In this document: positions 22,201-34,200 of the stretch, in pieces
Layout: the number at the start of each line of letters is the position of its first letter
Position numbering within the stretch: the stretch's first letter is position 1
Source of the DNA: Diphasiastrum complanatum
Lineage: Eukaryota; Streptophyta; Lycopodiopsida; Lycopodiales; Lycopodiaceae
Direction: 5' to 3'
Assembly (NCBI GenBank): GCA_029204225.1
Contig: CM055099.1
Span: 65,871,852-65,935,851, forward strand
DNA: 64,000 nucleotides
Notes under the pieces: generated by a model
The model's input: the letters and a program-made list of their open reading frames with translations, nothing else
Told to the model about the DNA's origin: nothing
The model's database searches: none
Position numbers and translations under genes: made by a program

Positions 22201-25200
22201 TTCAAGGTGTTATTTTATATTAGTGTGGATGCTACATTTGTTTTGAATAGTCTTGTTGTCTAATACCTTCACGTTTTTGTTTTTAGGTGCTATATTATGA
22301 TTTAAGAAATAAAATGTGTAAAGCTGTTTACCTGATTCATTTTGCAGCAAATTGTGGACAATATTATGAACCCAAAAATGTTTGCATGCTATCTTGTAGC
22401 GGATGTGAACAGTAGTTTAAGCACTGATGCTGCTTTGCGTTATTGGGGATGTGCCATGCAAGCCGGAGTTCATGTGACTGGTCTACTTCACCTGGACTCT
22501 TCTGATGGTACTTCTATGGCAATAAAAGAAAAATTTATACCTTTACCTGTAGCCAGAATTCCCTACTTGTCATTTGGATCGGCTATTCACTGGGATAAAG
22601 TGCTGGGTAAGATCAACGATCCTGCAAAGGAAATCCTTCAAGGAAAGCTTCCTTCTCAAAAGATTCCTCCACCTGTGGCATTTGATCAGGCTGCTCAAAC
22701 GATGTCTTTGTTTTTACCTGGCTTTGACAAATCAGAAATCAAATTATCTCAGGTATGGCTGATTCTCCCATGGGAGCTTGTATGCATCATGAAGGTTTTC
22801 ATACAGTCTCATAAAGTAGGAAAGATTAGTAGAGAATATGATGTTCAAAGTTTCTGCCTTATTGATATGCTTTTATGTCTCATGAGCTGTCTTGATGATA
22901 CATTTCTAATCAATTTTGATTATTAGAAATGGGTCGAGCAAAAGCTTTTGCAAGATACTCGTGAAATTTGAATTTAGAACTGTCTGATAATATGAAATGG
23001 CCAGACAAAATGAATGAAGATTGGACTCTTTATCCAGACTAAGGAATTTTGCTGGGTACAGTCTACGGCCCACTTTAGACCGTGGAGCTTTACAAAGGCT
23101 AGAAGTTGCGGTCTGTGCATTAATTGCATGGAGCGTGGACATCTAAGATTTGACCAAAAGAACATAAGGGTGCTAAAGGGGCTACCATTTCTTTTAAGAC
23201 ACCAAGTAACTCTAGCAGGGGGAAATTGTTGCTTTAATACTGCTGTATTTGGCCCTCATGATGTTATTCGTATGAATGTGCTTATTGGTGGCCAAGTTGT
23301 TAAGATTTTGTTTGATGATGGTTTTACAAATAACTTCATCAATGCCTCTTTGATGCAAAAGCTAAAAAGTAGCCATCTACACTGTGGTTAAGTTAGCCAC
23401 AAGGGAGACTCGAGAGCAGCAAAGTTCGGAACAAGATGGTTCCATATTTTGCTATTGTAATTCAAAGTTATAGTGAAAATTTAGTGTCATAAGCCCCATG
23501 ATCTCCCGATCGTCGTGACTTCCTTGTCAACTGATGCACTAGTTGAATTACAACATCAATCAACCTGTTTACCTTTGGAACTACAAGTTATTGTGGACGT
23601 TCGTCAATGGGAACTCAAGAACAGTTATGTGATTAAGTATTTGGTTCGTCGGAAAGGTAGATTCCAGGATGAGGATGTTTGGGAAAAGGAGTGAGACATC
23701 ATACTAAGACAACATATTTTCTCCCTTGGAGATTTGTTGGTAATGGGTCCTTTCGCTTTTGTGTGGATCATAGTCATCTTAGAGAAAACGATTGAGATAT
23801 TGTTTAGTCTTTTGAATAGTTGGTTTATTGGAAAGGTCGATCAGAAGATGATTTCTCTTGTGAAGGCATTGAAAGCCTTAAGAGGAATTTCTCCAGTGTT
23901 CATTCATGAGTAAAAAAATGTATGCTATGGCTCTAATTAACTTAGGCTAATGGTTGGAAAATTGTCACTATAATTTGAGTTGCCTATTAGGTGACTACAC
24001 ATGCATTGGATGTTGGCTAGAGGACCATAGCTAGATATCCAAGTGGCACGCTTGGGGCATCCATTGGGTTGTGTTATTAGTACGGTGTGATTCCTGACAT
24101 TATCAATACCTAAGAAAGGCGACTATAATATTGAGGTGGATTGTGGTGGTATGGGACACCATAGCTATAGTTTAGGCTATTGACAATGACGTTGGTGTAG
24201 CTCTTGTTGCACGAGGGTGTACTCTATGGATGATCTTAAACCATCATTAGTGTTGCTTGCGTGGATTTATTAGAATTGGATCACACGAATCTTTTATTTC
24301 AATGTTCTTCTTTCTCTGATTTGTTTCTGATGCAATTTACCATCTTCAATCCGACATTTGGAATTTGAAATTCCATTCTATTAGAGTTGTTGTTGGTTTG
24401 TTCTTTTTCATGTTTCTTGTCTCGATCTTGCTCAATATGATTCCTTGTGTTTTTTGCACCACAATATTTTCAAAGTTTGTCATTTGGATATCTACAAGTT
24501 TAGGGTTGTTGATCCATATTTTAAAGTTGTTACATATTTCATTTTGTGCAACTTGGCATCTATTGTTGCCCTCACTATTGATTATCATCAAATCTAGTTG
24601 TTGTTTGTCCTTACATTCTACACATATGGCTAGTTGTCAGTATGCTTATGGTTGGCATTGTACATTTTCTACTTGTTGCTAAGACAACATCATATGCTGT
24701 GATTTGTAGATGTTCTACTTGTAAGGATTTGCACGTGGGACATTTACTTTTTCAAGGCATCTTACTTTCTGTTCAAGCTGTATATGTGTAGGGGTTACTG
24801 TTACGTACCCATAAGGGCACGCAACAGGAAACTTGAGGTGACGGTCTCAGTAATGGGACGGAACGCTGATCTGGAGCTATAGGTCTTTTGGGTGCCACGT
24901 GTCAATGTCTCGCTGTTATGGACCCGCGTCAGTGTGCACAACTGTCGCGTGTTGTTGGTCATGCGTGACTCCTATGGACGGAGATGACCCGCCTGGACTA
25001 TGTATATAGAGATGGATCTCCATGAGCTTGGCATTCATTCTCTCCTGGAGAATGAAGAGCTCTCCCACTGGTGGTTAGGTTAGGATGAGTATCTAGGCCT
25101 CAGGATGTAGGTAGGCAAGGATCGACTGGTAAGGCATGGTGGTATGTAGCTCCAGTGCACAGGGGTGAGGTGGCAGTACCGCTATGGCTGGGTGGTAACG

Positions 25201-28200
25201 TAGCGTTCGTCACCTGTTTGTGCTTTAGCAATGACCGGCACGACGATGGAGATTCTCCAATTTTACACATTGTGGTTGATACGGATGCTAGCGACTTTGT
25301 TGTTGGAGCGGTCCTTTATTAGGACGGTAGACCAGTTACTTTTGAAAGCAAGAAGTTGGATCCTGCTCAAACTAGGTATTCTACCTATGAGAAGGAGCTT
25401 TTTGCAGTCATTCACGTGTTAACAATCTGGAGGCATTATCTTTATGGTGCCAGATTTACGGTAATGATTGATCACCAATCCCTTAAGTATATTTGTGATG
25501 CTAAGGACCTTCGTGGTCGTAAGGCTAGATGGTCGGAACTCATTCAGGAGTTTGTCTTCGACATTAAGTATCGTAAAGGTACGTCAAACTATGTTGCCGA
25601 TGCCTTGATTTGGATTGGAGAGATTAATCAGTTATGCTTTGCTGAGATCCAATCTGATTTGTATCTTTCACTACGGGATCTTTGTCGAACCGATTGGTTT
25701 TTTGGTTGCATCTGGCTAGATGTCCTGACGGGAAATTCTAGGTTTAGTGATGACCTTGGGATGCAGGATCCCAAACAATCCGGTAATGATAAGATACTTG
25801 AAGACTATTCCATAAGGAATGGCCTGCTTTTCCGAAAGGGAAAGGTTTGTGTACCGGATAGGGAGGACTTGCTGGCCCAAATCCTGCAACAATGTCATTT
25901 GTGCTGGTCACCCAGGCATACAGAGGACACTTGACCTTGTTAGACAAAATTTTTTCTGGCCTAAGATGAAAGGTCATGTGGAGGCATACGTTCAAAGTTG
26001 TGAACAATGCCAGCAAAACAAAGCAGAAAGACTCAAAGTTGCGGGTCTTCTACATCCCTTGGAAATTCCCAGTAAGAAATGGGAAAGTATTTCAATGGAT
26101 TTTGTGGTTGGACTCCCTAAAACCCGGAGTGATCATGATGCCATTTGGGTGGTGGTTGACAGGCTAACCAAGATGGCGCAATTTATACCAACTAAATTAA
26201 CTGTCAAGGCATCTGACCTAGCCCAGCTTTTCGTTGAAAAGTTCACTCAGTAGGAGCACATTGTGAAGTGTCGTTGTGCTTGATTGACATCATGTGTATC
26301 CATTATGCTTATTTTTCAATTCGTGAAATTGCAAGAGTTTGTCTATTGGTTATGACAGATGTAGCTCTTTGTTTATTGGCTAACCTAAAGTTCCTTGATG
26401 GAAACATTTGTAGCTTTGAGAGGTGACTTATGTTCTTCGCAGGCTCTTCAAATAGTAGATGATTTCTCTAATGAAACTTTGAAGATTGAAATGCATGCAT
26501 TTGTCCAATGAAGAGCTCTCTATGCAATGGAATAATATATCTCCAGTATCCATCGTTGCATGTGGCTAGATGATAGTTACAAGAATAGTTCTAAAGACAA
26601 CTCCGCTTGACCTTCTCCTAGTGGTCGTTCTATTATTGTTTTGGTTTGAAAGATTTTAGACCCAACGTTGAGTCGTACCTTGCTTAGACTTGCTAGAAAT
26701 ATTATTGTCAAAAACTAGCACTTTTTGTAAGATCACAAAAGTCATCTTGAAGAGGTGCCATTGGCCGAAGGGGACTTGCATATAAGGTGATGTAATCTAG
26801 GTCTTGCAATGTTCCTAGCATGTTCAAGTGCATGATAGTTATGCTTTCAAGGACTCTTACAAGCGTTCTTGCAAATGCTCATTGATGGGTTGTATGTTCA
26901 TTCTAAAAGGATCACACACACAAACTGCTTAGAAAAGGTGTTCATACAATGCCAACTACGTGACATTTCTGTGAATCCAACTAAATGTCAAATGATGGTT
27001 ACACATGGTAGAATGCTTGGTCATGAGTAAATTTCAAGCATTTCCTAATCACATATGGAGAGAAAATCAAGATGGTACTAGCCATTAGAGGAACTTTCAA
27101 TTCTAAAAGGACCCTTTCGAAAGATACTTCTTTTTTTCTCCCATTTCTATGTCCAAATGGATGGGAACCTTTGCATAATGTGAACATAGGCCCATCGAGC
27201 AAGTCTGAATAATATAATGTTGGGTTTTATAGTTGCTCATAGTCAAAATGGCTGCCCAAGCAAAAACTCTCATAATGTGGACATGAACTTGATGCTGTCA
27301 CTATTTTAGGTGAGCGACAGTTGTGGCTGTCACTGTTTGGACAGGTGGTGATCGTGGCTGTTGTCATTGTCAAAACAGTTGCACAGTGCAGTAACTAGCT
27401 AGTATAGGTGACTAGCTTTATTTAGAGTGGTACCACGTCAGCAAGACAGTTTGTCTATTCGAGTCGGAGTCACCTAGGTTGTAGTTGAGAGTAATAAGAG
27501 TTCAAATGTTCGATTCGATAGTTGGTCGAATCAAACATTTGAGTACCTGTCGACACTCGACACTCCTTCGATTATTTGACATTCTTTGATAGTTTGACTA
27601 CTATCGCGTAGGTACCTGTCTTCGATTCTCGTGTATTTTTGCAGACTGTGCGACAATGCGAGTAAATATGCAGCAATTTGAATGAATCTAGATTAAATAT
27701 GGGATTTAGAGAGAGAAGGAATAAATCCCCTCTTAATCTGGATGCATGAATGCCTTGATCTTCAGACCAAGCAATGCACAAAATCCGTTGTGTGCATCAA
27801 TGCTCACTGCCTTAGTGAATACATGTCTGCATTCTACAATATTTTAAGCTTATATCATTGTTGAGAATCTTACTCCTGACATGAGTCCATTGGTGAGTGA
27901 GCTATTTTGCAATTCATTAGGTTGTATCTGATGAGTGTATTGTGAATATACCTTTGTTGAGTGATATAGATCAGTCTTCTCTCTCTCTGTCTTTGTGGAT
28001 CTGCATTCCTAGACAATAGTGAGCTTCGCCCAGATCTGTCATGTCAAATTTTAAGGACAACATCTACTTGGCATCTTTTTTCAAATTGACACTATCGTTG
28101 AAAAGTGCAATGCTTGGTTTGTGTTACGTACCCATAAGGGCACACAACATATTACATGAGGTGACGGTCTCATTTATGGGATGGAACGTTGGTTTGGAGC

Positions 28201-31200
28201 TATTGGTCTTTTGGGTGCCACATGTCAATGTCCTATTGGCGTGAGGCGACTCTTTGTTATGGATCCGCGTCAATCTGCACAATTGATACATCGTTGGTCA
28301 TGCGTGACTCCTATCGTTGGAGATGACCCCACCTGGACTATGTATATAGAGGTGGATTTCCATGAGCTGATCATTCATTTTCTCCTAGAGAATGAAGAGC
28401 TCTTCCATAGGTGGCCAGGTTAGGATGATTATCCAGGCCTCAAGATGTAGGTAGGTGAGGGTCGAGGGTAAGGTGTGGTGGTATGGGACACCATGGCTTA
28501 TTGGAGATTTGAGCTTGCTTGAAGGTGGTCTATTGCTCCAGTGCATGGGGGAGAGGTGGCAATACCTCTATGCATGGGCGGTAACATAGCGTTCATCATC
28601 TAATTGTGTCTTAGGAATGACCGGATCGACGATGGGGATTTTGACAGTTTGTAACTGTGTTGGATGAAGAACGTGTTGATCCTCTGAAACCTAGCTCTGG
28701 CTGATTGATTTAAGCCAGAAAGTGCCTTATGGAGGCATACACGATTCTCCTTATCGTTGAGAATGTATCCCTCGGGCTGCAACATGTAGATGTCTTCTTC
28801 GATTACTCCATTTAGATAAGTTGTATGTACATTGAGTAGATATATCTCAAGGTTGGCAGCAGCAACATATGATACGAGTATTCTGATGGAGGAATGTTTG
28901 ACTACAAGATTGAAAGTCTCATTGTAGTCGATGTTTGAGATTTGAAAAAATCCACTAGTCGAGCTTTTCTTCGATCGATACTCCCGTCAGTTTTGTATTT
29001 GATCTTAAAGACTCATTTGCAATCAATTAGATTGCTGCTGGTAGAAAATTTGACTGACCATGTTTGGTTCTTGATCAAAGAGACATACTCTCTGTCCATC
29101 GCTTTTTTTAGAGATCAGAGTATGATTGGTTGAGTGCTTCATCGTTTGTAGTCGGTTCTTGAATTAGATAGCATGCAGACTCATCAATATACCTCGTAGG
29201 CTGTGTGCGCACTCTGGTTGATCTTCTTCGAAGTGGCGAAGTGACTCATGTCCTTGATTTTGTTGCTCTTGAGTAGCAACGTCTTCTTTAGATTCAATGT
29301 TGAAAGCTATTTGACTGTCGGCATGTTCGAACCTGAGACTCGAATTGTCGTGTTGATGGCAAGAGGAGTCAATAGTTCGTCTGGAACTTTGCTCTTGTCT
29401 TTCAGGTTGATAAATTGATACTCAATGAAGATGACATCCTTGCTGAAGAATATCTTCGAAGTATCGGGATAATACAACTTGTAGGTTCTGTCCGAAGGAG
29501 CATATCCAATGAATATGGATTTGACACTCTAGAAGTCCAATTTCTTCTTGGTCTTTTTTGGGATCTGCGCATAGGCGATGCATCCGAACACTCTGAGGTT
29601 CTTCATTGATGGTTTGGATCCTGTCCAAACTTCCAAACAACTTGAACAACTTTTCCACGAAAAGTTGAGCAAGTTCTAAAGCTTTGACAGACTGCCTGGT
29701 TGGAATGAATTGTGTCATTTTGGTTAGTCTGTCAACTATAACTTAAATAACATCAGTTTGCTTCCCCGTCCGAGGTTGATTTGGCCAATAAAAGTTCATT
29801 TTTATCAGGTCAAGCGTTATTTGTGAGCTAGAATGCCTTGCACACATGCTGTCATGACATTCACGCAGGATTTGGGCCCTAATATCATCATTTTCTGGCA
29901 CACACACTTTTCCATTTCAGAAAAATAACCCATTTCTTATGGAATAGTCCCTTAATATCTTGTCATGAGGAGAAATCTTGGAATCCTACATTCCAAGGTT
30001 ACTACTAGATCTAGAAGTACTTGCCAAGATGTCTAGCCAAATAGGCCCGAAGTACCTATCGGTCCTCCACAAATCTCTTAAGGACAGATATAACTTAGAT
30101 TGGATCTCATAAAAGCTTAATTAATTAACCTCTCCAATCTAGCTTAAGGCATCCGTGACGCTATTAGAAATACCCCTCTGGTACTCAATGTCATAATGAA
30201 ATTCTTGGAGCATTTTTGACCATAGTTGAACGAATCGTGGTTAGAACCGTTCGGAGCTGGTTTAAACCGAAAAAACTGAATCTCTGTTCGAACCAAAAAA
30301 AAAATCCCAAAAAATGTTTTGGAATTTTTTTTTTCTAGTTCGAACTGTTTTCCGGTTCGAACCAGCCTGCCCGGTTCAAATCGGTTCGAACTGGTCGAAT
30401 TGGCCGATTCGAATTGGCTTGTAACCTTCTTTCTGACCATCTGGCTTTAGGACCCCTAAGGTCAACCGCATCATTATGTACTTGAACTCTTGATGGTCAG
30501 TTAGTATGGTAAATTTGGGTCCATAGAAATAATGTCTCCAAATTTTCAAAGCATGACTAACTGTAAAAAGTTCTTTATCATAGGTGGAATATCGCCTTTG
30601 AGTAGAATCCAACTTTTTGCTTTCAAAAGCGACCGGTCTACCATCCTGATATGAGAATGCACCTATAGCATAGTCACTAGCATCCGTTTCAAGTACATAC
30701 AACTTGTTAGGATCCACTATGTGTAATATATGTGCTGCAGACACATAATATTTGAGGTTTTCAAAACTCTGATTCATCTCTTCAGTCCAAGTAACCGGAG
30801 GATTGTATTTATTGTGTCAACTAGTTCTTTTTGCCCCTTTGAGGACATTTGTCAAAGGTAATGCAATTATTGCATAATCCATGATAAAGCTATGAAAAAA
30901 TCCCGAAAAGCCTAAAAAGGACTTCCACCTCTCGGATGATTTGAGGAATTGGCCATTCACGAACTTGACGAACTTTATAAGGGTCAATTCTCAACCCTTG
31001 GTCCAAAATAACGTGACTGAGATAAACCAATCTCTTCTGTAAAAAGACACATTTGGATTCTTTGGAAAAGAGCTTCTCCTGTCTAAGTAACTTTAAGACA
31101 GTCTTGAGATGTTCCTCATGCTCCTCTAAGATTTTACTATAGATGAGAATATCATCCAAGTAAACTATGGCGAACTTTTCCAGATATGGACGAAGAAGAT

Positions 31201-34200
31201 CGCAGCAGCATTGGTCAAGCTAAATGGTAAAACGAGAAACTCATAATGACAATACCCAGTCCTAAACCCGGTTTTTTTCACAACCTCACTCTTTATTCAA
31301 ATTTGATGATACACTAATCTCAAATTGATTTTGGTGAAGTACTTTGCAGCATGTAACCAATCAACCAGTTCATCCATTTGAGGTAAGGAGTAACAATTTT
31401 TAATTTAGCTTTTTAAAGTCTACACACATACGAATACCTCCATCCTTTTTATCGACTAAAATAATGGGGCCCCCCAAGGAGACTTACTAGGCCTTACATG
31501 GCCCATATTAAGGTAGTTTTGTAGTTGCCTATAAACTTTCATCCTCTTCGGTAGTACTCATCCTGTAAGGATACAAAGATACAGACGAGCTATCAGGAAG
31601 GAGTTTAACACCATGGTCGACTTCCCTAGGGGGGGGGAGACCCTCACAAAGTTATTATGAGAAAACATCATTAAATTTTTGTCTAAGTCTCCTAATTCAG
31701 CGAATTTTCTTCTTATAGGTTGTTAGACATTAATGCAAGTTGCATGTTATAACTTTGTAAGTTGCATTTCTCATGATAAGTGAAATCCTTTAACCAACAC
31801 ATGTATGAATTACAATCCACAATATTCATGCATTCAACCGTTTCTAAAGCAGAAAGCATATAACGGCTCACTCACATTTTCATTATGAGTGAGCCGTTTG
31901 TGAGTTACATAGTTTTTCTTTAACGACTCATTCCTCTCATAGAACCACTCCTTACTAAGTATCACATCTACTTTATTTAGATTCATAATATGAAAGTCTA
32001 AATTATCCTTTATAGGCTTGTATTTGAATTGACAAATGAGAGACTATTCGGTCCCACACTTGGCTTTCTGCTCCCGTAGCCAGCTTCACAACATAACGAT
32101 GGTCACTTTGCTTTGTTTGCTTTGTTTCCACCTTTAGCTTCTGCAACAAATTGGAGTTAATAAAGTTGTGTGTGGAAACTATCATCAAATAAAATAGTTC
32201 CAGCTTGGCCACCAACAATCCCCTTCATTCAAATGAAGTTGTGGACCAAAAACTGTCATGTTAAAATAACAATGCTCACACAGAATTACTAGCAAAGAAA
32301 AGATCAATAGTAGAAATGCTAGAGTTACCTAGCGTCTTAAAAGAAGTCCCTTTTAGTTTGTCTCATTTCCTCCAGGCATTCCTTTGCCATGTAACTTGGT
32401 TCCATACAATCAAAGCATAAATTGTCGCTTTTGGCTTTAGCAAAGGTCTCTTGGTCTATAGTAGGTCTTTTTTTGACTTACTAGGACCCGAAGGTGCCTC
32501 CTTCGCCTTGTCTTTTCGTTTCTTTCAAAAGAACGGTTTATTAGCCTTTGCTTCAGATTGAACACCAAGCTCAGACCTAGCCACTATACAAGTATCGTCG
32601 TATATGCAAGCAAAGCGAACTGCATCATCGAGGGTAAGAGGCTGGTTTCTCTTAAGCTCTAGCTGATAATCTCTAGGCAAACATAGAATGAAATGAAGTT
32701 TCACCAAAACAGGATCTATTCTAGTGAAAAAATGAGAATATACCTCTTGAAAATCTTGCAAGTACTGATCAAGGGGCATTTCCCATCTGTATTGTCGCAT
32801 ACTGACGATAAAAGTCGAAGTCATTTAGCAGACTTGATAGCAATGTCATCAATGCGTCTTGATTGTCGATGACTAAGTCGACAATGGCCATTTGTTGCAG
32901 GAAGTTCTTGGATTGATTAATGTGACTCTATAGAGAATCATCGTTCGACATTCTGAGGGAGAAGATCTTCTTCTGAGATGTAACTTGGAAGTTACGTTCC
33001 TCACGTCGTACAATGTGCTCATGTATTCTAGACTTTTTTCGATGTCTGAGCTTCAGATACGTGGCCGATTTGTGTATCCGAGATGTTGAGGATGATGGCA
33101 ACACGAAGGCTTTGCCATCTTTTAGCTTTCATTTGGAGATTGCTTCGTCTTCTGCTTCGGGTCTGACTTTAACACATGTGACAACATAATACAATCCCTT
33201 GGCCATAAGCACAATTTTCATCTTAAATTTTCATAGATGATAGTTGGATCCATCGAGCTTGTCTATGATGAAACCAGCCTTGCTTTGGAAACTCATGTGA
33301 AACTTTAGTCAATGACTTAAGAAAAGAAAATCTAGTGTTATTATATAACAAGAAAACAATTATTCTATCATTTGATAGAATCAGGTTCTGTGGGAAGCTT
33401 ATGATATCAAGCAGTTTAGATCAGATATCGGGATCAGATAACTTATAGGAGCTTTGATACCATTTTGCAAAAATTGCCTGGATGGAATCCCTTGGTGCAT
33501 GTGCTACGTCTATCGAATTGAACCATGATGGTGAGTCGAACGACTCAATCGATTCTACTTTCTGATTTTGAAGTCGTCATAATCGATAGAGTCGATTACG
33601 TAGACAAATACAAAGTCGAATGACTCTTAAATGCGGAGACGACAGACAGTTCAGACAAAATTGTAAGAGAGTAGCATCAGACAGAACGATAAAGCAGAGT
33701 AGCATAACATTCACATTGACATATTATGAACACAATAAGACAATGAATTGATTTAGAAAGTAAAAGAAATACAAGTTACGTGAAATGACGAGCACAAGAA
33801 GATTGGTAGTAACCGCGTGCTCAAAACTAGCATTGGTTTTGTAATAGCTACGATGATTCGAAGATCATCCTTCGATAATTCGACCTTCTGCGATAGTTTG
33901 ACTGCCTTTGATAGTTTGATTGTCGCGTAAGTACCTGTCTTCGATTCTCGTGTATTTCTGCAGACTGTGCAACAATGCGAGTAAATTTGCAACAACGTGA
34001 ATGAATCTAGATTAACTATGGGATTTAGGGAGAAAAGGAATAAATGTAACATAGGAGAGAAGAGGGGAGAAGGGGAGAGGGAGTGAGAGAAGAGATTAGA
34101 GGAGACCGGGCTTTGTGCGATTTGGTTTAAATTTTGCCATTGAGAGTTGAAACTTGAGATGAGCATTGATAAAATGATGAATCATCATTGGAATCACGAG

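Noticed and set aside
24794-25260. Copy C LTR as a clean solo LTR
   Set aside because: No matching target duplication at its two ends, so it is listed only as an LTR copy.
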